64,000 nucleotides of DNA, taken from assembly GCA_045634445.1 (NCBI GenBank), contig JAZRAG010000075.1, forward strand, positions 1 to 64,000. The letters are read 5' to 3'. The translations under genes and the position numbers were made by a program. Below the pieces are notes generated by a model that was not told the DNA's origin, searched no databases, and worked only from the letters and a program-made list of their open reading frames with translations. Shown here in pieces: positions 51,776-59,300 of the stretch. The number at the start of each line of letters is the position of its first letter. The stretch's first letter is position 1. This DNA comes from Spyradenecus sp045634445. Its GTDB lineage: Bacteria; Verrucomicrobiota; Kiritimatiellia; RFP12; DVOR01.

Positions 51776-52405
51776 TTAAGGGAGGAGGGGACTTACAGCA
51801 TCCCAAACGGCTGCTGCGGTGATGTCCTGCGGCGTGGTGCTATCAATTCGACGAATGCGCTGCGGATCTTGTGCTGCGAGGGCACGGAAGCCTTCTGCGA
51901 GGCGCTGATGGAAGGAGTCGCGTTCTTGTTCAAAACGGTCTGCCTTTTCATTGCGTCCAGCTACGCGGTCGCGACTTTCATCTTGGGGAATATCCAAGAG
52001 AATGGTGAGGTCTGGCATAAGACCTTGTGTAGCGAAACCATTGATGGCGCGGAGTTCTTCCACGTTCATGCCACGGCCGTAACCTTGGTAAGCGAAGGTC
52101 GAGTCGCAGAAGCGGTCGCTCAACACCCATTCGCCACGTTCAAGCGCAGGCAGAATCACGTTGTTGACGAGTTGTGCGCGACTTGCCAAAAAGAGGAGCA
52201 ATTCCGCTGTCGGTACAGGACTTTCGCCTGCGGTGTCAAATTGCAAGAGGCCTCGCACGGCTTCCCCGAGTTTGGTGCCGCCTGGTTCACGGGTGGTGAG
52301 CACGGGAATGCCGCGCGCCTTGAGCGCTTCGGCAAGCAACTTCAAGTGCGTGCTTTTGCCAGCGCCTTCAGGGCCTTCTAAGGTGATAAAACGTCCGCGG
52401 TTCAT
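51776..52405 (-). CDS. tmk: Thymidylate kinase
   Basis: 209 residues. dTMP to dTDP. P-loop LEGPEGAGKST, DRFCDSTFAYQGYGRG (DRY-like block), TREPGGTKLGE and a LID region with RVAGRNEKADRFEQE. ATG 52405 overlaps the cysS stop by 4 nt and starts right at the family N-terminus (MNRGRFITLEG). Confidence 0.95.
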   Translation of the reverse strand: MNRGRFITLEGPEGAGKSTHLKLLAEALKARGIPVLTTREPGGTKLGEAVRGLLQFDTAGESPVPTAELLLFLASRAQLVNNVILPALERGEWVLSDRFCDSTFAYQGYGRGMNVEELRAINGFATQGLMPDLTILLDIPQDESRDRVAGRNEKADRFEQERDSFHQRLAEGFRALAAQDPQRIRRIDSTTPQDITAAAVWDAVSPLLP

Positions 52406-53811
52406 GGGGTGGCGAGGGGTTTGAGGGTTTGACCTTCCTTTGAGTCGCGCACTTGCCATCCCTTCGCAGCGAGTTCATCGCGCAAACGATCGCTTTCGGC
52501 CCAGTTCTTTGCGGCACGGGCGGCGGCGCGTTCATCGGCGAGAGCCTGAATGTCTGCGGGGATTTCGGTGCTTTCTGCGCGGCCAAAGAAGATGAAGCCG
52601 AGCACGCGGTCCATTTGACGAAGTTCTTCAAGTGCGGCAGGGGCGCCAGCGGCGGTGAGACCTGCGGTCAAAGCTGCGTTTGCGGCGCGCACGAATGCAA
52701 AGCATGCGCTGAAGGCTTCGGAGGCGTTCAAGTCGTCTGCAAGCGCCTTACCAAAAGCTTCCAATTGCGAGGGTACGCGCACGCCATCGTCTTCGCCTGC
52801 CACCTTGGTGCGTGCGGTGAGCGCATCAACGCATTCATCCAAACGGGCCAATGCGGCGCGTGCAGCGGAGAGTGCGTCGAAGGTGAAGTTGAGGCCCTGA
52901 CGGTAATGCGCATTCAAAAGCACGTAACGGATTTCGCGGCCAGTGTAACCCTTTTCCTGAAGGTCACGAAGCGTAAAAAAGTTACCCAAAGACTTTGACA
53001 TCTTCTGGCCGTTGACGCGCAAGTGTGCGCAGTGCATCCACGTCTGCACAAAAGGCTTACCCGTGACGGCTTCAGCTTGTGCGGTTTCGTTTTCGTGGTG
53101 CGGGAAGAGGTTGTCAATGCCGCCGGTGTGCAAGTCAAAGCTTTCACCGAGGTATTTCATGCTCATGGCCGAGCACTCAAGGTGCCAGCCTGGGCGACCT
53201 TTACCCCATGGTGCATCCCAAACGACGTCGCCATCCTTTTCATCCCACCCTTTCCAAAGGGCGAAGTCGCCAACGCCTTCCTTTTCGTATTCATCGGCAT
53301 TGATGCGGACGCCAGAACGGAGAGCCTCGCGATCAAGATGGGCGAGTTTACCATAGTTCTCATACTTTTCAACGCTGAAATAAACCGAGCCATCTTCGCT
53401 CTTGTAGGCGATGCCCTTGTCAAAGAGCGCAGAGATGAGGTTGAGCATTTCAGGGATGTGGTCGGTCGCTGCGGGATAGACGGCGGCGGGTTCGACGTTA
53501 AGGGTCTTCAAATCTGCAAAGAAGGCTTCAATGTAAGGCTTGGTGTATTCCTTGAGGGGAAGCTTTGCTGCCTGCGAACCGCGAATCGTCTTATCGTCCA
53601 CGTCGGTAAGGTTCATCACCTGCTTCACCTTATTGCCAGCGAATTCTAATACGCGACGCAAGAAGTCTTCAAAGAGATAGGCGCGGAAGTTGCCAATGTG
53701 CGCAAAATTATAGACCGTTGGGCCGCACGTATACATGCCCACTTCACCCGGTTTCAACGTCTTAAACGGCTCAATTTGCCGCGTCATTGAATTGTAAAAT
53801 TTAAGTTCCAT
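52402..53811 (-). CDS. cysS: Cysteinyl-tRNA synthetase
   Basis: 469 residues. Class I synthetase: KFYNSMTRQ, zinc Cys in MYTCGPTVYNFAHIGNFR (HIGH = HIGN), GRPGWHLECSAMS, HTGGIDNLFPHHENE and KMSKS (GQKMSKSLGNF). First gene of the cysS-tmk-fhs-panB operon; ATTATA at 53849-53854 is a likely -10 on the minus strand. Confidence 0.96.
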   Translation of the reverse strand: MELKFYNSMTRQIEPFKTLKPGEVGMYTCGPTVYNFAHIGNFRAYLFEDFLRRVLEFAGNKVKQVMNLTDVDDKTIRGSQAAKLPLKEYTKPYIEAFFADLKTLNVEPAAVYPAATDHIPEMLNLISALFDKGIAYKSEDGSVYFSVEKYENYGKLAHLDREALRSGVRINADEYEKEGVGDFALWKGWDEKDGDVVWDAPWGKGRPGWHLECSAMSMKYLGESFDLHTGGIDNLFPHHENETAQAEAVTGKPFVQTWMHCAHLRVNGQKMSKSLGNFFTLRDLQEKGYTGREIRYVLLNAHYRQGLNFTFDALSAARAALARLDECVDALTARTKVAGEDDGVRVPSQLEAFGKALADDLNASEAFSACFAFVRAANAALTAGLTAAGAPAALEELRQMDRVLGFIFFGRAESTEIPADIQALADERAAARAAKNWAESDRLRDELAAKGWQVRDSKEGQTLKPLATP

Positions 53812-54332
53812 GACAATTTCCTATTTTAAAAATAAATAAGCGTCTGAGATTATACCATAATTATAAAAGAATAGCACCATAATTAAAAGAGATTCGCGAG
53901 AAGCGATTTCGTAGACAGTATCGGCAAAACTGCTACTTATGCGTAACGGTTAATCTCTCTTAAACTATTTTCTGATAGGGGCAGTGGAGGGGATGCGTAA
54001 AACGGCATTTTTGAAGCGTTTTAAAGGTTGAAAAGAAAGGGTTTTTCAAAACAACCTGAATTGACATTCAAAAAGGCTTGTTTTGCTTTTCAATAAGGCT
54101 TGTTTTAAAACGCAAAAAGGCTTGTTTTGAAAATGCAGTGTTTATAGATGTTTTTGGAAGAAGCATTTTGGGGCGGTAAAACGTGTTAACCTTCTTCAAA
54201 ACCTAGTGAAAAAGGAGTGGGATAAGCGTCTGTAGCGTCGCTTAGGGAAAAGGTGGATTTTCCATTAAATAAAAGGAAGAAAAACGGGGGTGCAACTTCT
54301 AGAAAAAAGTCACGTTAAAATACGCTAAAGTC
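53812..54332. other. Divergent 520-nt intergenic region
   Basis: Separates the cysS operon (minus) from the pilus locus (plus). It holds the cysS -10 near 53850, array C at 54048-54135 and otherwise AT-rich DNA with no open frame of note. Confidence 0.5.
54048..54135. repeat. Array of four 22-nt units (array C), best-conserved copy
   Basis: Units begin at 54048, 54070, 54092 and 54114. Cores: AAAACAACCTGAATTG, AAAAAGGCTTGTTTTG, AATAAGGCTTGTTTT, AAAAAGGCTTGTTTTG. Units 2-4 share AAGGCTTGTTTT exactly, and the same GGCTTGTTTTG occurs in array A. No spacers between units. Confidence 0.85.
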
Positions 54333-54361
54333 TTGACGGATGGCGAAAATAAGAATATACT
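54333..54361 (+). promoter_or_regulatory. Promoter of the pilus/secretin locus
   Basis: TTGACG (54333-54338), 17 nt, TATACT (54356-54361). Leader about 45 nt with AAGGAG before the ATG at 54414. Confidence 0.75.
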
Positions 54362-54413
54362 TTCTAACGTCAAATGGTTAAAGGGCGGGTGAAGCCCAGA
54401 AGGAGCCGTAAAA

Positions 54414-55238
54414 ATGAAGTCATGGATGATGGTTTTGTTAGCAGCACTTTGCGCTGGTACTGTAATGGCACAGAGCCGGAATGGTAAGCAGAAGCAAGGC
54501 AAGTCAAAAAATAATGAGGCTGGCCAGTTCATTTCAATTAAGGAAATCTCTTCGGTGGGCGGTGAAAGCGATTACGCTGTGGAAGCTCCTACCACGGATG
54601 ATAACTGGAAGAAGGTGAAGATCAACCACGTGGATTCCTACAAGAAGGAAGGCGCGAAGGGTTGGCACTTCTTTGAAGTTGCTTACGAAGTGGATAAGGT
54701 GGGCATTGATCCTGAGAAGAAGAAAACATTGCCGCTCTTTGTGTTGCCCGAAGTGGAAATTACCTACGCGCTCCTTTATGATATGACCGAATCGAAGCAC
54801 ACCTCTTCGGTGAAATCGCAGGCGAACAAGGCTGGCGGTGCGATTGGTTGGGATAAGCCTGATCAGACGAATATTTTGTTCTCTGAAACAGTGGTTTACT
54901 CTCAAGTCACTCCTGGTCGTGTGCACTACGCAGCAGTGTGCGTCCCGCCGAATGCCGTTGTGCTTTACGGGAAACCCATCGTCTTCTCCGTGCAGATTAA
55001 GGTTGATGGAGTGCAGCAGGGCGAAATCGAAACGCAGTTCTTGGGCGGCAAGAAGATTGAAGGTAAGGAAATTACTTCCTTGTTAGTCGGCGCCAAGAAG
55101 GAAAAGATTGCTTGGTGGGAAACGATTCAGACAAAGTCTAAGACCGTGCAGAAGGTGGACAATGTGTTGCGTGACCGTTCGCAGACGCCCTTCGCATTGG
55201 TTGGCGATATGTACTATGACCAAGTGAAGGCTAAGTAA
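54414..55238 (+). CDS. Exported pilus-locus protein, Amuc_1102-like
   Basis: 274 residues. Signal peptide MKSWMMVLLAALCAGTVMAQ, a Lys/Gln/Asn-rich linker, then a beta-rich body (WHFFEVAYEVDKVGID, LPEVEITYALLYDM) without catalytic motifs. Position at the head of a PilM, PilO-like, Amuc_1099-like, secretin series is that of Amuc_1102 in Akkermansia, whose product has an immunoglobulin-like fold. The equation rests on gene order, size and general composition, not on a run alignment. Confidence 0.65.
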   Translation: MKSWMMVLLAALCAGTVMAQSRNGKQKQGKSKNNEAGQFISIKEISSVGGESDYAVEAPTTDDNWKKVKINHVDSYKKEGAKGWHFFEVAYEVDKVGIDPEKKKTLPLFVLPEVEITYALLYDMTESKHTSSVKSQANKAGGAIGWDKPDQTNILFSETVVYSQVTPGRVHYAAVCVPPNAVVLYGKPIVFSVQIKVDGVQQGEIETQFLGGKKIEGKEITSLLVGAKKEKIAWWETIQTKSKTVQKVDNVLRDRSQTPFALVGDMYYDQVKAK

Positions 55239-55274
55239 GGTTTTCCCTAAGGATTTGAAACAGACGGATACTTT

Positions 55275-56960
55275 ATGGAACGTATTTTAACACTTAATAT
55301 CGGCGCGACGCGTCTTGCGCTTGCCGAGTTTGAGGTCAGGGCCGGTCGCGGCCCCGGCCTCTTGCGCTATGCTTTTGGCGACTTGCCAGATGGTAGCACG
55401 GACAATCCAACCGCTTTTGCAATTGAAGTGGAGCAAGTCCTTCGTGGCATGATGGTGATGTCGGGCATTCGCCCCGGCCGCATCCATGTGGCACTCTCTG
55501 GACAGATGGCATTCCCGCGCTTCATTAAGGTGCTTGCAGACAGTCCTGAAAAGATGGATGAACAAATCCGTTTCGAGCAGGAGCAGGCTGCACCCTTCCC
55601 CTTGACCGAAGCTATCTTCTCACACGCATTGGTCGGTGAGCCCGATGTCGGTGAACAGCATGTGATGATCATCGCTTCTCGTGAAGCGCTTGTTTCTTCC
55701 GTGACGCGTGCACTGTTGAATATGGGCTGCGAACCCGATGTGGTAGATGTTGCTCCGATTGCGCTCTACAACGCTGTGCGCTTTAACTATCCTGAAATGG
55801 ATGGTTGCACCCTTGTTGTGGATATTGGTGCACGCTGCACAAACTTGGTCTTTGTGGAGCAGGATCGCATCTTCTATCGTTCGATTCCTGTCGCGGGCAA
55901 TACGATTACTGCAGAAATCGCCAAGACCTTCGGTATCACCCCTGAAGAAGCTGAAGCCTTCAAGTGCGAACAGGGTATTGTGGCACAAGGTGGCGCATTT
56001 GCAGTAGATGATCCCGATGTGGACCGTCTCTCCAAGGTGATTCGTAATGTCATGACGCGTTTGAACGCAGAAGTGGCACGTTCAATCTCCTTCTATCGTA
56101 GCCAGCAGGGCGGTAGCGCACCCTCGCAGATGTTGCTCACAGGTGCCTCCTCGCAGTTGCCTTACATGCAGAACTTCTTTGAAGAAAAACTGCAGATTGC
56201 GGTTGACTTCTTGAACCCCTTCCAGACTGTGGCATTCCCCAAGCACGTGGATGCAGAACAGTTTGGCCATGACGCCTTCTCCTTGCCCGTATTGGTGGGC
56301 TTGGCCTTGCGTCGCGGCTTGACCTGCCCAGTGGAAATCAACTTGGTTTCCCAGGAAATCGTAAATCGCAAGATTTTCCGTCGTCGTTTGCCCTTCCTCG
56401 GCCTCGCAGCAGTGGGTATGGTCGCGACATTGGGCATTTGGTGGCTCTTTGTGAACAACCTCAAGAACTCTTACGAAACGCATCAAGAAAACTTGGCATC
56501 TCGTATTAGTGACTATCAGGACCAAAAGGATCGTTACGATCGCGTAGATAAGAAGGCTAAGACTGCAGAAGCTCGTGCCGCCGCTTATCGTGCGTTGATG
56601 AAGCGCCGTGGTCAGTGGTTGGACATGATGGTGGCTATTGATGACGCCGTGCCCAATGGTCTCTGGGTGACAAGCATGAAGGCTCGTCGTCAAGACAACG
56701 TCTTACAGGGCGTGGACCTCACCGTTTCTGCTTGGAAGGATCTTGAGCCGCGTTTGGTAGAAAAGGGTAAAACCATCGCAGAAACCATTGCTAGCCGTCT
56801 TGCAACACAAGAAGTCTTCGTGGATGACGCAAAGGAAATCACAATCAGCAAAATCAATCAGAGCGTTGATTGGATGACCTCCTTTGACCTCACCGCTAAG
56901 CTTAAAGGTGTGGAAGAAGCAGCAGCTAAGACGAACAACAAGCGTCGCACCCGGAGGTAA
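55275..56960 (+). CDS. PilM-PilN fusion (type IV pilus/T2SS inner-membrane platform), Amuc_1101-like
   Basis: 561 residues. Residues 1 to about 345 form a PilM-type actin-like ATPase fold: TLNIGATRLALAEF, EQIRFEQEQAAPFPL, TLVVDIGARCTNLVFVEQ, LTGASSQLPYM and LPVLVGLALRRG. A membrane helix (about 372-394, LGLAAVGMVATLGIWWLFV) and a coiled coil plus alpha/beta domain follow, as in PilN (VPNGLWVTSMKARRQDN). In model pilus systems PilM and PilN are separate proteins; here one chain joins them. Sits just after the Amuc_1102-like gene and 7 nt before the PilO-like gene. Confidence 0.85.
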   Translation: MERILTLNIGATRLALAEFEVRAGRGPGLLRYAFGDLPDGSTDNPTAFAIEVEQVLRGMMVMSGIRPGRIHVALSGQMAFPRFIKVLADSPEKMDEQIRFEQEQAAPFPLTEAIFSHALVGEPDVGEQHVMIIASREALVSSVTRALLNMGCEPDVVDVAPIALYNAVRFNYPEMDGCTLVVDIGARCTNLVFVEQDRIFYRSIPVAGNTITAEIAKTFGITPEEAEAFKCEQGIVAQGGAFAVDDPDVDRLSKVIRNVMTRLNAEVARSISFYRSQQGGSAPSQMLLTGASSQLPYMQNFFEEKLQIAVDFLNPFQTVAFPKHVDAEQFGHDAFSLPVLVGLALRRGLTCPVEINLVSQEIVNRKIFRRRLPFLGLAAVGMVATLGIWWLFVNNLKNSYETHQENLASRISDYQDQKDRYDRVDKKAKTAEARAAAYRALMKRRGQWLDMMVAIDDAVPNGLWVTSMKARRQDNVLQGVDLTVSAWKDLEPRLVEKGKTIAETIASRLATQEVFVDDAKEITISKINQSVDWMTSFDLTAKLKGVEEAAAKTNNKRRTRR

Positions 56961-56967
56961 GTAATTT

Positions 56968-58068
56968 ATGGATCCTAAACAAAAACTCATCTTCGGAATT
57001 GTAGCAGGCGCTTGCACTGCTGCAATCATCGCGCTTGCAGCGTTGCTCTTTGGGCAAATCGGAGCGAAGAACGAAGCAAAAGAAGCGCGCGATAATGCCG
57101 CATCTGAAATTCGCGGCTACTACTCTGAAGCCATCTACCCTTCGAAGGCCAATCGTGATATCCGTGAACAGGATACGAAGACCTACACTGAAGTGGCAGA
57201 AGCCGCACGAGCTTTACTCGCAAAGCCTTTGGAATATCCCAAGGGAGAATCCCCCTCGCAATTCGTGACGCGCGTGGCTGACACCATTCACGCATTGGAT
57301 GCGCGCAAGAATGCTTCCCGAGTGGAAATCTTTGATGGCATTGCCAAAAACAAGAATGCTACGCCCGCAGAGCAGGGGATGGATTACTCCTTCGGCCGCT
57401 ATGTGCAGCAGGGTGAATTGCCTAAGGATACCGATGTGCCGCGTTTGGCTCATCAGTTCGCAGTGATTGAACACGTCTGCGACATCCTTTTGGATGCAGG
57501 TGCATTGGACATCACCAAGGTCACACGTGAAATGTTCGACACCGCAGCAAAGCCTGTGCAAGAAGATAAGAATGCACGTCGCACGACGCGTCGCTCCAAG
57601 GCTAAGGAAGAACCTGTTGCAACCACAGGTGTGCAGCTCCCTGATGAACTCGCTAAGGATGGCGTCACCGCAGAGGCGTTCACCATAACCTTCCGTGCGC
57701 AGTATGCAACCATCGCGAAAGTAATGAATACCTTGGCCAAGGATTCCCTCTTTGTCGTGGTAACGGATGTCTCCTTTAATAATCCTATGGACTTGCGTAC
57801 GCGTGTTGCCGACATGGTGAAGCGTCGTGAATCTGCTCGCGCGACCGCTGCACGTCGTAATCGCAATCGTGCCGCAGAAGAAAATGCAGAACCCGTTAAG
57901 GAAGTCGCACTCTTTGAAACTGCAGCACCTGCAGAGCGCTTGGTTACCGACCCCGAAAACGCGATGCCGATGGAAGTCTCCATTTCGTTTGAAGTTTATT
58001 CGGTGCCTCCCGCTGAAGAGCCTGAAGCCGAAACCGCCGAAACCGATTCGGCCAAAACTGCAGAATAA
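56968..58068 (+). CDS. PilO-like membrane protein, Amuc_1100-like
   Basis: 366 residues. Short cytosolic end, one membrane helix (about 8-30, FGIVAGACTAAIIALAALLF), a coiled coil, then a periplasmic alpha/beta part and a C-terminal acidic tail. A Lys/Arg-rich insert (ARRTTRRSKAK) interrupts the domain near 205. Position between the PilM-PilN fusion and the Amuc_1099-like gene matches Amuc_1100, which adopts a PilO-type fold. Homology is inferred from context and topology; sequence is weakly conserved. Confidence 0.65.
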   Translation: MDPKQKLIFGIVAGACTAAIIALAALLFGQIGAKNEAKEARDNAASEIRGYYSEAIYPSKANRDIREQDTKTYTEVAEAARALLAKPLEYPKGESPSQFVTRVADTIHALDARKNASRVEIFDGIAKNKNATPAEQGMDYSFGRYVQQGELPKDTDVPRLAHQFAVIEHVCDILLDAGALDITKVTREMFDTAAKPVQEDKNARRTTRRSKAKEEPVATTGVQLPDELAKDGVTAEAFTITFRAQYATIAKVMNTLAKDSLFVVVTDVSFNNPMDLRTRVADMVKRRESARATAARRNRNRAAEENAEPVKEVALFETAAPAERLVTDPENAMPMEVSISFEVYSVPPAEEPEAETAETDSAKTAE

Positions 58069-58086
58069 GGAAGGAATCACGCAATT

Positions 58087-59226
58087 ATGGCAAACCAACT
58101 TCCTCCATTTTTAAAGCACTACGATCGCCTCGCCGCGGTCTTAGTCTTGGTGGCATTGTTGATCTCCCTCGCCTTCCTCGTGCTGAGGGGTGTTAGCCTC
58201 CAGCAAGAAGAGCGCGAATACGATGCAGACCTTGAAGCAGGTCAGCCCTCAACCTCTCAAGTGAAGCCTGCTGATAACGCAGCAGACCTCGCTTTGATTG
58301 CTGTGGTGGCAAATCCGCCCGCTGAAAAGTTGCTCGCACTTCAGGACAATCCTGAACTTGCAAACATGGGTACGCCTGAACGCCGCTTGCTCTGCGTGAA
58401 GTGCACCAAGCCCATCGTTTGGGGTGCAGAAAAGTGCACCTTCTGCGCAGCCGTTCAGCCTAAGGAAGAAAAGATTGACCTCGCAGCGGTTGACTCCGAT
58501 GGTGACGGCATTCCTGATATTGAAGAATTGAAGCTTAAGCTCAATCCGCAGGACGGCAATGACGTTGACTTGGATAATGATGCCGACGGCTTCACGAATA
58601 TTGAAGAATATTTGGCAAAGACCGATATGAACGATGCTGCAAGCCACCCTGGCTATGAAGGTCGTTTTGCATTGAAGTCAATTGAAGGCACGAAGTTGCA
58701 AATTCGCGCAATCGATAAGATGCAGCTCCCCTCCACGAAGGATGCAGACGGAAAGAGTGTTTCTCACTACGCAGTCACCTTCGTTTCTGTGAATGCAGAT
58801 GGTGTGATGGGTACCAATCCTGTTCGCGCTAAGGATGGCGAAGAAATTATGTCTAAGGCAGGCACCAGTACTGGTTATCGCTTTGTTCGCTACAACGAGC
58901 TTCCTAAGAAGAAGATTGAAGTTGGCGAACACAAGCAACAGCGCTTTGTTGACGTTTCGGAAGTTGAACTTGTGCGTGTGGCTGACAATAAGAAAATTGT
59001 CACCATTATGTATGACAAAAACAATCCCGAATGGCCTGGCGATCCGCTACTTGAACAGCGCGCAACTTTGGAATTTGACATCCCTGGCGTGAAAAACGTG
59101 GTTGTTGCTCCTGGTGGTAAATTCACCGTAAAGGGCGAAAAATACACGGTTTTGAGCGTTGATGCCGAGAAAAAAGTCGTAACCATTCAGAAAAATGCGA
59201 CTGGCGCGAAATTTGACTTGAAATAA
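58087..59226 (+). CDS. Amuc_1099-like pilus-locus protein with zinc ribbon and calcium-type repeats
   Basis: 379 residues. One membrane helix (about 9-34), then CVKCTKPIVWGAEKCTFC (zinc ribbon, about 103-120), two Ca-binding-like loops DSDGDGIPDIEE and DLDNDADGFTNIEE (about 137-170, EF-hand or thrombospondin type 3 style), and a beta-rich C-terminus with two related halves (VEVGEHKQQRFVDVSEVEL; FTVKGEKYTVLSVDAEKK). Occupies the place of PilP, between the PilO-like protein and the secretin, so a link from inner membrane to secretin is likely. Confidence 0.65.
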   Translation: MANQLPPFLKHYDRLAAVLVLVALLISLAFLVLRGVSLQQEEREYDADLEAGQPSTSQVKPADNAADLALIAVVANPPAEKLLALQDNPELANMGTPERRLLCVKCTKPIVWGAEKCTFCAAVQPKEEKIDLAAVDSDGDGIPDIEELKLKLNPQDGNDVDLDNDADGFTNIEEYLAKTDMNDAASHPGYEGRFALKSIEGTKLQIRAIDKMQLPSTKDADGKSVSHYAVTFVSVNADGVMGTNPVRAKDGEEIMSKAGTSTGYRFVRYNELPKKKIEVGEHKQQRFVDVSEVELVRVADNKKIVTIMYDKNNPEWPGDPLLEQRATLEFDIPGVKNVVVAPGGKFTVKGEKYTVLSVDAEKKVVTIQKNATGAKFDLK

Positions 59227-59300
59227 TTCTTTTATTGGGTTATACTTACCTCACGATTTGGAATGGGTAAAGAGCCCAACTAACTGCGGAGAAACGTGTT

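Noticed and set aside
54048..54135. CRISPR array
   Set aside because: Units are contiguous 22-mers without unique spacers, and no cas genes are in the window.
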